Assembly: GCF_000964545.1 (NCBI RefSeq)
Contig: NZ_BBVD01000019.1
Coordinates: 7,045-71,044, forward strand
Reading direction: 5' to 3'
DNA from: Comamonas thiooxydans
Lineage (GTDB): Bacteria; Pseudomonadota; Gammaproteobacteria; Burkholderiales; Burkholderiaceae_C
DNA length: 64,000 nucleotides
Part shown: positions 18,648-25,964 of the stretch, one piece after another
Layout: every line of letters begins with the position of its first letter
Position numbering within the stretch: the first letter of the stretch is position 1
The notes under the pieces: model-generated
What the model was told of the DNA's origin: nothing
What the model saw: the letters and a program-made list of their open reading frames with translations, nothing else
Databases searched by the model: none
Made by a program: the position numbers and the translations under genes

Positions 18648-19736
18648 GTGTGGACCTATCACAACCCCGTGCATATCAGCGTGGGTCGCAACAGTCTCGA
18701 TCAACTGCCGGCCCTGCTGGCCGGGCGCAGCTGCCTGCTGGTCACTTTCCCCGAGGCTGAAAGCCTGGGCCTGGTGCAGCGCATGCGCCAGCTGCTGGGA
18801 GCGCAGCTTCGCGGCGTGATCGACAGTATTGCCCCCAATCCCGATGTGCAGTGGCTGGCGCCGCTGTACGAGCACGTGCAGCGTGACCATGCCGAGGTGC
18901 CCGTGATCGTGGCCCTGGGGGGCGGCAGCGCCATCGACTCGGCCAAGGCCTTGATCTGTCATACGCCCGGTGGCCGTTTTGCCGATCTGCGGGCGTTGCT
19001 CAAGCAGGGCGGCCAGTTGGGGGCGGGAGGGCACAAGGCCCTGATCGCCATCCCCACCACTGCCGGCACGGGCAGCGAAGTCACGCCCTGGGCCACGATC
19101 TGGGATCAGGCCGCCGGCCAGAAGTATTCGCTGCACCAGTCCTGCACCTGGCCCGAGGCCGCGGTCATCGATGCCGAGCTGATGACCAGCCTGCCGGCCG
19201 GCGCCACGCTGGCCTCGGGGCTGGATGCGTTGTCGCATGCGCTGGAATCCATCTGGAATGTGAACCGCAACCCGGTCTCCATGGCGCTGGCCGTGCAGTC
19301 GGCGCGCCGCACGCTGGCCACGCTGCCCGCGCTGATGCAGGATCTGGATAACCCACAGCTGCGCAGCGAGATGGCCGAGGCGGCGCTGATGGCCGGCCTG
19401 GCTTTTTCCAACACCAAGACTGCACTCGCGCATTCGCTGTCCTACGACATCACGCTGCAGCATGGCGTGCCGCATGGCCTGGCCTGCTCGTTCAGCCTGC
19501 CCCTGGTGCTGGAGATGGCGCTGGGCGCGGATGCGGTGGCCGATGCCGCCTTGCTCTCCATCTTCGATGCCGGCACGCCTGCTGTGGCCGTCGAGCGTCT
19601 GCGCTGCGTTCTGCAAGGGCTGGGCGTTGCCACCGATCCGGCCCACTATGGCGTGCAGCCAGACGCCTGGAGCGCCATGGTGCAAAAAGCCGCTAGCGGC
19701 CCGCGCGGTCGCAACTTCATTCGCTCTCTGAGCTGA
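18648..19736 (+). CDS. iron-containing alcohol dehydrogenase (phosphonate-linked)
   Basis: Cytoplasmic NAD(P)-dependent alcohol dehydrogenase of the group III (iron) family. GGGSAIDSAKA is the cofactor loop; the metal ligands are likely in GLDALSHALE and in AHSLSYDITLQHGVPHG. The GTG at 18648 is chosen: AAAGG precedes it and the product begins WTYHNPV, the usual family start; an ATG at 18576 would add 24 residues read from a repeat. 362 residues. It lies between phnE and phnX, so the substrate is probably an alcohol or aldehyde phosphonate, such as 2-hydroxyethylphosphonate. That is inference from position. Confidence 0.85.
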   Translation: MWTYHNPVHISVGRNSLDQLPALLAGRSCLLVTFPEAESLGLVQRMRQLLGAQLRGVIDSIAPNPDVQWLAPLYEHVQRDHAEVPVIVALGGGSAIDSAKALICHTPGGRFADLRALLKQGGQLGAGGHKALIAIPTTAGTGSEVTPWATIWDQAAGQKYSLHQSCTWPEAAVIDAELMTSLPAGATLASGLDALSHALESIWNVNRNPVSMALAVQSARRTLATLPALMQDLDNPQLRSEMAEAALMAGLAFSNTKTALAHSLSYDITLQHGVPHGLACSFSLPLVLEMALGADAVADAALLSIFDAGTPAVAVERLRCVLQGLGVATDPAHYGVQPDAWSAMVQKAASGPRGRNFIRSLS

Positions 19737-19795
19737 GTCGCGCAAGGTCGACACCTTTGTGCTTTCCATTCTGTTGAGTCACCACTGAAAAAATC

Positions 19796-20659
19796 ATGAA
19801 CTCCATCGCTCAAGCCGAAACCCTGGTCCTGTCCCAGCCCTCTGCCGACCTGTCACCGCTCCAAGCCGTCATCTTCGACTGGGCCGGCACGCTGGTGGAT
19901 TTTGGTTCGCTCGCACCCACGCAAATCTTTGTCGAAGCCTTTGCCAGCTTCGGCATCAGCATCAGCCTGGCCCAGGCGCGCGGGCCCATGGGCCTGTCCA
20001 AATGGGACCATATCCACCAGTTGCTGCAGGATGAAAGCATTGCTGCGCAGTGGCAGAGCGCTTTTGGCCGGACGCCGACCAACGAGGATGTGGATGCCAT
20101 CTACGCGCGCTTCATGCCGCTGCAGATTGCCAAGGTGGGCGAGTTCTCGGCCCCCATAGCAGGCGCTGTGCAGACGCTGCAATGGCTGCGCGACCATGGT
20201 CTCAAGGTCGGCTCCTGCTCGGGCTACCCGCGCGAGGTGCTCAACCAGTTGCTGCCGCAGGCCGAGGGCGCAGGCCTCAAGCCCGACTATGTGGTGGCCG
20301 GCGATGAGCTCGAAGCCGGCGGCCGCCCCGGCCCCTTCATGGCACTGGCCAATGTGCTGGCGCTGGGCATTGGCGATGTGCGTGCCTGCGTGAAGGTGGA
20401 TGACACCGTGCCCGGCATCGAGGAAGGTCTGCGCGCAGGCATGTGGACCGTGGGCCTGAGCCTGTCGGGCAACGAGGTCGGCTATAGCGTGGAGGAGTTT
20501 GCCAGGGCGCCCGAGCAAGAGGTCGAGGCCCGTGTCGCCGTGGCCGAAGCCAAGCTCAAAAAGGCCGGAGCCCATTACGTGGTGCGCAGCGTGGCCGATC
20601 TGCCGGCCGTGCTGGCGCAGATCGCGGCCCAGATGCGTGCCGGAAAAATGCCGTTCTAG
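19796..20659 (+). CDS. phnX: phosphonoacetaldehyde hydrolase (phosphonatase)
   Basis: HAD-superfamily enzyme that splits the C-P bond of phosphonoacetaldehyde, giving acetaldehyde and phosphate. The nucleophile is D28 in FDWAGT. The Schiff-base lysine is K69 in MGLSKWDH, the residue that separates phosphonatases from other HAD proteins. VKVDDTVPGI is the third HAD motif. 287 residues, with an N-terminal extension of about 15 over short homologues. Last gene of the cluster, followed by a terminator. No phnW aminotransferase gene is present nearby. Confidence 0.95.
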   Translation: MNSIAQAETLVLSQPSADLSPLQAVIFDWAGTLVDFGSLAPTQIFVEAFASFGISISLAQARGPMGLSKWDHIHQLLQDESIAAQWQSAFGRTPTNEDVDAIYARFMPLQIAKVGEFSAPIAGAVQTLQWLRDHGLKVGSCSGYPREVLNQLLPQAEGAGLKPDYVVAGDELEAGGRPGPFMALANVLALGIGDVRACVKVDDTVPGIEEGLRAGMWTVGLSLSGNEVGYSVEEFARAPEQEVEARVAVAEAKLKKAGAHYVVRSVADLPAVLAQIAAQMRAGKMPF

Positions 20660-20711
20660 GGCGCGATTCGGAAGCTCGCAGATCCGGTTGCGAGCCCGGC
20701 CCTGAACAGCC

Positions 20712-20744
20712 AAGCCCCAGGCCTGACGGCTAGGGGCTTTTTTT
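20712..20744 (+). terminator. rho-independent terminator after phnX
   Basis: AAGCCCC and GGGGCTT pair around a 14-base loop and are followed by a run of seven T. It ends the phn cluster just before the convergent mobR gene. Confidence 0.8.
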
Positions 20745-20757
20745 CTGCGGTTTGGGC

Positions 20758-21276
20758 TCAGCCTGCGGGCGTCTGCGCCTCGGGGTCGAGCTGCTCGTGA
20801 TGCTCGATGACCTTGCGCATCAGCTGTGTGAAGAGCTCGCGTTCGGCCTCGCTCAGCGGGTCCAGCATCTGCTGCTGGGCTTGCAGCACGGAGGGGCCGG
20901 CGTCGGCAAGCAGGGCTTCGCCCTCGGGCGTCAGGGATAGCAGACGCACGCGGCGATCCTTGGCCGTGTGCTGGCGCAACAACAGACCACGTGCTTCCAG
21001 CCGGTCGATCACGCCGCCGATGGTGGATTTGTCAAAGCCCACTTCCATGCTCAGCGTGCGCTGGTCTATGCCCGGCAGATGCACCAGTTTTTGTAGCACG
21101 GCAAATTGCAGCGGCGTCACGCCCCAGGCTTCGGTGGCCTGGCTGAACACGGCCACGGCCACCTGTTGCAGGCGGCGTATGCCGTGGCCGGGAAAGGTTT
21201 CCACCTCCAGGCGTGGAAAGACAGGGTGGCTGCTGGCGCTGTCTGAGGCAACGTTTGGCAGTGCAGAGTTAATCAT
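20758..21276 (-). CDS. mobR: MarR-type repressor of 3-hydroxybenzoate hydroxylase
   Basis: Winged-helix MarR repressor, 172 residues. The recognition region is QRTLSMEVGFDKSTIGGVID, with the wing in KDRRVRLLSLT. The ATG at 21276 has AGGG 6 bp upstream; an upstream extension would run through the operator. It is divergent from mobA, exactly as MobR is in Comamonas testosteroni, where it is reported to repress mobA until 3-hydroxybenzoate binds. The intergenic region carries a strong inverted repeat that is the likely binding site. Confidence 0.9.
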   Translation of the reverse strand: MINSALPNVASDSASSHPVFPRLEVETFPGHGIRRLQQVAVAVFSQATEAWGVTPLQFAVLQKLVHLPGIDQRTLSMEVGFDKSTIGGVIDRLEARGLLLRQHTAKDRRVRLLSLTPEGEALLADAGPSVLQAQQQMLDPLSEAERELFTQLMRKVIEHHEQLDPEAQTPAG

Positions 21277-21321
21277 GGTTTTCCCTAGGTGGGGTTGGCA
21301 TTTCAAGTTTCGAATAATACG

Positions 21322-21344
21322 ATGCATGCATTTGGTATGCATAC
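21322..21344. promoter_or_regulatory. probable MobR operator
   Basis: Two 10-bp palindromes, ATGCATGCAT (21322-21331) and GTATGCATAC (21335-21344), lie in the mobR-mobA gap. Read together they form an inverted repeat with arms ATGCATGCAT and ATGCATACAT, 9 of 10 matched. MarR proteins usually bind such sites over the promoter. Confidence 0.7.
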
Positions 21345-21412
21345 ATACTATTTGTGTGCGGACTGATTGGGCAGACACTGGCGTCTGCGCACTTGAAGAA
21401 CTTGAGGCCTCC

Positions 21413-23332
21413 ATGCAGTTTCATTTGAACGGTTTTCGTCCTGGCAACCCCTTGATCGCTCCAGCTTCGCCGCTGGCCCCTGCCCATACCGAGACCGTGC
21501 CCTCGCAGGTCGATGTGCTGATCGTGGGCTGCGGGCCTGCCGGCTTGACGCTGGCCGCGCAGCTGGCGGCCTTCCCCGATATCCGCACCTGCATCGTGGA
21601 ACAAAAGGAAGGCCCGATGGAGCTGGGCCAGGCCGACGGCATTGCCTGCCGCACCATGGAAATGTTCGAGGCCTTCGAGTTTGCCGACTCCATCCTCAAG
21701 GAGGCCTGCTGGATCAACGACGTCACCTTCTGGAAGCCCGATCCTGCCCAGCCCGGCCGGATCGCCCGCCATGGCCGCGTGCAGGATACGGAAGACGGTC
21801 TGTCCGAGTTTCCTCACGTCATCCTGAACCAGGCGCGCGTGCACGACCACTATCTGGAGCGCATGCGCAACTCGCCCAGCCGCCTGGAGCCGCACTACGC
21901 ACGCCGCGTGCTGGATGTGAAGGTCGACCACGGTGCAGCGGACTATCCGGTCACCGTGACGCTGGAGCGCTGCGACGCGGCCCATGCCGGTCAGATCGAA
22001 ACCGTGCAGGCCCGCTATGTGGTGGGCTGCGACGGCGCGCGCAGCAATGTGCGCCGGGCCATCGGCCGCCAACTGGTCGGCGACTCGGCCAACCAGGCCT
22101 GGGGCGTGATGGATGTGCTGGCCGTGACGGACTTCCCCGATGTGCGTTACAAGGTGGCCATTCAGTCCGAGCAGGGCAATGTGCTCATCATCCCGCGCGA
22201 AGGCGGTCATCTGGTGCGCTTTTATGTGGAGATGGACAAGCTCGATGCCGACGAGCGCGTTGCCAGCCGCAACATCACGGTGGAGCAACTGATAGCAACT
22301 GCCCAGCGCGTGCTCCATCCCTACAAGCTTGACGTCAAGAATGTGCCCTGGTGGTCGGTGTACGAGATCGGCCAGCGCATCTGCGCCAAATATGACGATG
22401 TGACCGATGCCGTGGCCACACCGGACTCGCCCCTGCCGCACGTCTTCATCGCCGGCGATGCCTGCCACACCCACAGCCCCAAGGCCGGCCAGGGCATGAA
22501 TTTCTCCATGCAGGACAGCTTCAACCTGGGCTGGAAGCTGGCCGCCGTGCTGCGCAAGCAATGTGCGCCCGAGCTGCTGCACACCTATTCGTCCGAGCGC
22601 CAGGTCGTGGCCCAGCAACTGATCGACTTCGACCGCGAATGGGCCAAGATGTTCAGCGACCCGGCCAAGGAAGGCGGTCAGGGCGGTGTGGACCCCAAGG
22701 AATTCCAGAAGTATTTCGAGCAGCACGGCCGCTTCACGGCCGGCGTGGGCACGCACTATGCGCCCTCGCTGCTGACCGGGCAGGCCACGCATCAGGCACT
22801 GGCCAGCGGCTTCACCGTGGGCATGCGCTTCCATTCCGCGCCGGTGGTGCGCGTCTCCGATGCCAAGCCCGTGCAGCTGGGTCACTGCGGCAAGGCCGAT
22901 GGCCGCTGGCGCCTGTATGCGTTTGCAGGGCAGAACGACCTGGCGCAGCCCGAATCCGGCCTGCTGGCGCTGTGCCGCTTCCTGGAGAGCGATGCGGCAT
23001 CGCCGCTGCGCCGCTTCACGCAGGCCGGCCAGGATATCGACAGCATCTTCGATCTGCGTGCCATCTTCCCGCAGGCCTATACCGAGGTGGCGCTGGAGAC
23101 CTTGCCGGCCCTGTTGCTGCCGTCCAAGGGCCAGCTGGGAATGATCGACTATGAAAAAGTGTTCAGCCCCGATCTGAAGAATGCCGGTCAGGACATCTTC
23201 GAGCTGCGCGGCATCGACCGCGAGCAGGGCGCTCTGGTGGTGGTGCGTCCCGACCAGTATGTGGCCCAGGTTCTGCCTCTGGGCGACCACGCTGCACTGA
23301 GCGCCTATTTCGAGTCTTTCATGCGAGCCTGA
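21413..23332 (+). CDS. mobA: 3-hydroxybenzoate 4-monooxygenase
   Basis: FAD- and NADPH-dependent hydroxylase converting 3-hydroxybenzoate to protocatechuate. GCGPAG at residues 39-44 binds the ADP part of FAD; the DG motif is at 207-208 (CDGARS) and the GD motif at 348-349 (GDACHTHSP). A C-terminal thioredoxin-like domain follows from about residue 450. The length of 639 residues equals that of Comamonas testosteroni MobA. GAGG lies 5 bp before the ATG. The gene is monocistronic, ended by a terminator and controlled by the divergent MobR. Phenol 2-monooxygenase is the nearest alternative family name. Confidence 0.93.
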   Translation: MQFHLNGFRPGNPLIAPASPLAPAHTETVPSQVDVLIVGCGPAGLTLAAQLAAFPDIRTCIVEQKEGPMELGQADGIACRTMEMFEAFEFADSILKEACWINDVTFWKPDPAQPGRIARHGRVQDTEDGLSEFPHVILNQARVHDHYLERMRNSPSRLEPHYARRVLDVKVDHGAADYPVTVTLERCDAAHAGQIETVQARYVVGCDGARSNVRRAIGRQLVGDSANQAWGVMDVLAVTDFPDVRYKVAIQSEQGNVLIIPREGGHLVRFYVEMDKLDADERVASRNITVEQLIATAQRVLHPYKLDVKNVPWWSVYEIGQRICAKYDDVTDAVATPDSPLPHVFIAGDACHTHSPKAGQGMNFSMQDSFNLGWKLAAVLRKQCAPELLHTYSSERQVVAQQLIDFDREWAKMFSDPAKEGGQGGVDPKEFQKYFEQHGRFTAGVGTHYAPSLLTGQATHQALASGFTVGMRFHSAPVVRVSDAKPVQLGHCGKADGRWRLYAFAGQNDLAQPESGLLALCRFLESDAASPLRRFTQAGQDIDSIFDLRAIFPQAYTEVALETLPALLLPSKGQLGMIDYEKVFSPDLKNAGQDIFELRGIDREQGALVVVRPDQYVAQVLPLGDHAALSAYFESFMRA

Positions 23333-23385
23333 GAGCCCGTGACCTAAGGACTGCTGATCAGCATCAACACCTGGAAGGTGTTTCA

Positions 23386-23410
23386 GGGAGGGCATGGCCC
23401 TCCCTTTTTT
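23386..23410 (+). terminator. rho-independent terminator after mobA
   Basis: GGGAGGGC and GCCCTCCC form a tight stem with a 3-base loop, followed by TTTTTT. Confidence 0.9.
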
Positions 23411-23476
23411 GCGCCCGGGGCAGAGAGAGCGGGCGCTGCTTGCTACGATGTTTGCTTGTGCTCAAGAGGAGAAGAC

Positions 23477-23776
23477 ATGCTGTTGATCGTGGGTACCGTG
23501 CGTTTGCCATCCGAAAACCTGGCGCTTGCCCGGCCCGCCATGCGTGCCATGGTCGATGCATCCCGCGCCGAGCCCGGCTGTCTCGAGTACGGCTATGCCG
23601 AGGATGTGCTGGTGCCGGGGCTGATCCATGTGAAGGAGCTGTGGGTGGATCAGGCAGCGCTGGATGCACATTTCGCCTCCGCGCATATCCAGGCCTGGCG
23701 TGCCGCCTGGCCGACTCTGGGAATCGGGCAGCGGGATCTGCGGCTCTACGAGGTCCAGGCGTCACGCGCCACCTGA
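23477..23776 (+). CDS. antibiotic biosynthesis monooxygenase (ABM) domain protein
   Basis: Small dimeric ferredoxin-like-fold protein of the ABM/YgiN type, 99 residues. VGTVRLPSE, the central EPGCLEYGYAED and HIQAWRAAWP are family features. AGGAG lies 7 bp before the ATG. Such proteins act as quinol or small-aromatic monooxygenases, or only bind such compounds; a link to aromatic catabolism by MobA next door is possible but not shown. A hexanucleotide microsatellite begins 6 bp after its stop. Confidence 0.8.
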   Translation: MLLIVGTVRLPSENLALARPAMRAMVDASRAEPGCLEYGYAEDVLVPGLIHVKELWVDQAALDAHFASAHIQAWRAAWPTLGIGQRDLRLYEVQASRAT

Positions 23777-23781
23777 GCTGC

Positions 23782-23862
23782 GGCAGAGGCAGAGGCAGAG
23801 GCAGAGGCAGAGGCAGAGGCAGAGGCAGAGGCAGAGGCAGAGGCAGAGGCAGAGGCAGAGGC
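23782..23862. repeat. hexanucleotide microsatellite, 13 perfect GGCAGA units
   Basis: Thirteen uninterrupted GGCAGA units plus GGC lie between the stop of the ABM gene and the stop of the convergent cupin gene. No real gene reads through it. The unit length is a multiple of three, so copy changes would not shift a frame. It is likely to vary in length between strains. Confidence 0.95.
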
Positions 23863-23891
23863 TTGCATGAAGATGCTTGGCGTGAGAGCGC

Positions 23892-24248
23892 CTAGTTTGA
23901 AGCCTGCTGCAGCCTGATGATGTCCACCGATATTTCCACTGCCGTCACGGCGCAACGGTTTTCAAGCCAGTGCGTGGTGTTCCTGTCTTCGGGCCAGCCC
24001 ACGCCCGGGCCGTAGTCGGTGGCCACGCCATCTCTGTGGTCGGTGATGCAACCTTCGAGGATGTAGACCATGCCGGGTCGGTCCTTGTGGTCGTGAAGCG
24101 GGCCGAACACGCCGCCCGGCGCCATGGTCACCAGGCGCATGCGAAGCTGGCGCCCCGACATGCCTTCGATCTCGGGGCCCAGGTCGAGCGTGGCCAGCAT
24201 TTGCACGGCCACCCCCCTGGTCTGGGGGACTTGCTGTTGCTTGGACAT
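23892..24248 (-). CDS. cupin-domain protein
   Basis: Single small cupin of 118 residues. LHDHKDRPGMVYILEG holds the first metal-binding cupin motif (two histidines and the following glutamate), and NTTHWLENR the second histidine. AAGGAG lies 6 bp before the ATG. The protein is convergent with the ABM protein. Function is unknown; such cupins serve as small oxygenases, isomerases or sensors. Confidence 0.8.
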   Translation of the reverse strand: MSKQQQVPQTRGVAVQMLATLDLGPEIEGMSGRQLRMRLVTMAPGGVFGPLHDHKDRPGMVYILEGCITDHRDGVATDYGPGVGWPEDRNTTHWLENRCAVTAVEISVDIIRLQQASN

Positions 24249-24476
24249 TCTTTGCTCCTTCGCGCCTCGTCATGGCCGTTGAAGCGAACCTGTCTTCGCT
24301 CAGGCCGGTTGCCAAAAGTGTGATCTCTTGCTGGCGCACAGGAAAGCCAAACCCATGTCATTGGCGTGGCGCCCGGCTGCACAAGCAGGCCCGGACAGGC
24401 TGTCCCGGACAGGCCGGGCAGAGCGGATCTTGTCCCCGGGGCTGTCTCTGCCGGGCGATTCCCCGACAATGCGCGA

Positions 24477-24752
24477 ATGACTTCCCAAGAACAACCGCGC
24501 AACCCGCTGCATGGGCTGACGCTTGAGCGCATCGTTACCGATCTGGTTGATTACTACGGCTGGAGCGAGCTGGGGCGCCGGGTGCCCGTGCGCTGCTTCA
24601 ATCTGGATCCCAGCATCTCTTCGAGCCTGAAATTTCTGCGCAAGACGCCCTGGGCGCGCGAACAGGTGGAGCAGCTGTATGTACAGACCCAGCGTGCCGA
24701 TGAGCTCGAGCAGCAGCGGCGCGCGAGAAGATCGGAGCGCTCCGAGGACTGA
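24477..24752 (+). CDS. VF530-family DNA-binding protein (DUF2132)
   Basis: Small conserved protein, 91 residues. The block PLHGLTLERIVTDLVDYYGW followed by RCFNLDPSISSSLKFLRKTP is the hallmark of the VF530 family, whose founding member has a DNA-binding fold. A basic, Arg/Glu-rich tail follows. The ATG is picked because homology begins here; no clear ribosome binding site was seen and an upstream extension has no family similarity. Confidence 0.88.
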   Translation: MTSQEQPRNPLHGLTLERIVTDLVDYYGWSELGRRVPVRCFNLDPSISSSLKFLRKTPWAREQVEQLYVQTQRADELEQQRRARRSERSED

Positions 24753-24777
24753 TCCGGCGCCGGACCGCATCAAGAAG

Positions 24778-24799
24778 ACACCGCCGTCAGGCGGCTTTT
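24778..24799 (+). terminator. short terminator-like hairpin
   Basis: CCGCC-GTCA-GGCGG followed by CTTTTG, 28 bp after the VF530-family gene. Confidence 0.6.
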
Positions 24800-24860
24800 G
24801 CCCGTGTGGGGTGACAGCTATGGCTGGGTAGTCTCGGCCGCGCGAACCCGTTCCAAAGAA

Positions 24861-25712
24861 TCAGGCGCCCAGTTGCTGCGCATGGTGGCGCAGATGGTCG
24901 TCGACAAAGCTCTGGATGAAATAGTAGCCATGGTCGTAGCCCGCATGCCGGCGCAGCGTGAGCGGCTGACCGGCCTTGGCGCAGGCGGCTTCGAAGGCTT
25001 CGGGCAGCAATTGCTTTTCGATCAGGAATTTGTCGGCCAGGCCCTGGTCGATGAGGATGCCTGCGGGATAGGGGGCAGAGGCTTGCGCGCCCATCAGCTC
25101 GCTGGCGTCATGCCTGGCCCATTCGGCCTTGTCTTCGCCCAGATAGCCGCTGAAAGCCTTGTGGCCCCAGGGGCAGTTGAGCGGGTTGGCAATCGGTGCA
25201 AAGGCCGAGACCGACGTGAACCGGCCGGGGTGGCGCAGCGCCAGGGTCAGCGCGCCGTGGCCGCCCATGCTGTGGCCGAAGATGCCCAGACGCTGCAGGT
25301 CCACGGGCAGCTTGCTGCCGACCAGGGGCAGCAGGTCATTGAGGATGTAGCTCTCCATGCGCCAGTGCAGCGCCCAGGGCCGGGTGGTCGCGTCCAGGTA
25401 AAAACCGGCGCCCACGCCAAAGTCCCAACTGTCGGCCTCGCCCGCCAGACCCGCGCCGCGCGGGCTGGTATCGGGGCAGATCAGGGCGATATTGAGTTCG
25501 GAGGCCATGCGCTGGGCGCCGGCCTTGATCATGAAGGTTTCCTCGGTACAGGTCAGACCCGCCAGATAGAGCAGGGCCGGCACCTTCTCGCCCATCACGG
25601 CCTTGGGTGGCAGATAGACCGAGAACTTCATGGCGAGGCCGATCTCGGAGCTATGGTGTTCGTAATAGCGCTGGGCGCCGCCAAAGCAGGCGTGGGCGTT
25701 CTTGAGTTCCAT
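24861..25712 (-). CDS. fghA: S-formylglutathione hydrolase
   Basis: Hydrolyses S-formylglutathione to formate and glutathione, completing formaldehyde detoxification. The nucleophile is S148 in GHSMGGHGAL; LYLAGLTCTEETF forms the oxyanion region, and DQGLADKFL and HAGYDHGYYFI hold the acid and base. 283 residues. The ATG at 25712 has AGGAG 8 bp upstream; a GTG at 25721 overlaps that site. It lies downstream of frmA on the same strand but separated by 252 bp of repeats. Confidence 0.95.
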   Translation of the reverse strand: MELKNAHACFGGAQRYYEHHSSEIGLAMKFSVYLPPKAVMGEKVPALLYLAGLTCTEETFMIKAGAQRMASELNIALICPDTSPRGAGLAGEADSWDFGVGAGFYLDATTRPWALHWRMESYILNDLLPLVGSKLPVDLQRLGIFGHSMGGHGALTLALRHPGRFTSVSAFAPIANPLNCPWGHKAFSGYLGEDKAEWARHDASELMGAQASAPYPAGILIDQGLADKFLIEKQLLPEAFEAACAKAGQPLTLRRHAGYDHGYYFIQSFVDDHLRHHAQQLGA

Positions 25713-25733
25713 GGCAGTCACTCCTAAAAGAAA

Positions 25734-25809
25734 AGCTGCTTGCGCTCGTCAATAAAGCGTTTGCAGCTGTTTTATATATAAATATGAATCAAAGCATGCG
25801 CAAGCAGCT
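25734..25809. repeat. dispersed intergenic repeat with 12-bp inverted arms (copy B)
   Basis: AGCTGCTTGCGC at 25734-25745 and GCGCAAGCAGCT at 25798-25809 are perfect inverted arms 52 bp apart. A nested partial copy (AAGCGTTTGCAGCT) and an AT-rich centre lie inside. It is a non-coding, mobile-repeat-like structure between frmA and fghA. Confidence 0.75.
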
Positions 25810-25862
25810 ATGAAATTAAAAGCGCTGGGTGGTTCTTCAAAACTAGCGCGGGCCATCGATGA

Positions 25863-25957
25863 GACACCGAGGAAGCGCCGCTGCGCACCGAGGGTGTCGT
25901 CCCCCTTCCGCGAAGCGAGAAAGGGGGAAGGCGCGGGGCCGCCCAGGCGAAGCGCCT
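25863..25957. repeat. GC-rich multi-hairpin element
   Basis: Nested inverted repeats: GACACC/GGTGTC, CCCCCTT/AAGGGGG and AGGCG/CGCCT. It ends 8 bp before the frmA stop, so it lies in the 3' untranslated part of the frmA message. I recall similar elements in other Comamonadaceae spacers; copy number needs a search. Confidence 0.6.
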
Positions 25958-25964
25958 CAGGGGG

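Noticed and set aside
21269..23395. Long minus-strand frame opposite mobA
   Set aside because: Antisense shadow; mobA on the plus strand has all its FAD motifs.
23664..23895. Arg-Gly or Arg-Gln repeat protein read through the GGCAGA array
   Set aside because: The frames exist only because a hexamer repeat has no stop codons; no start site, and it overlaps the ABM gene.
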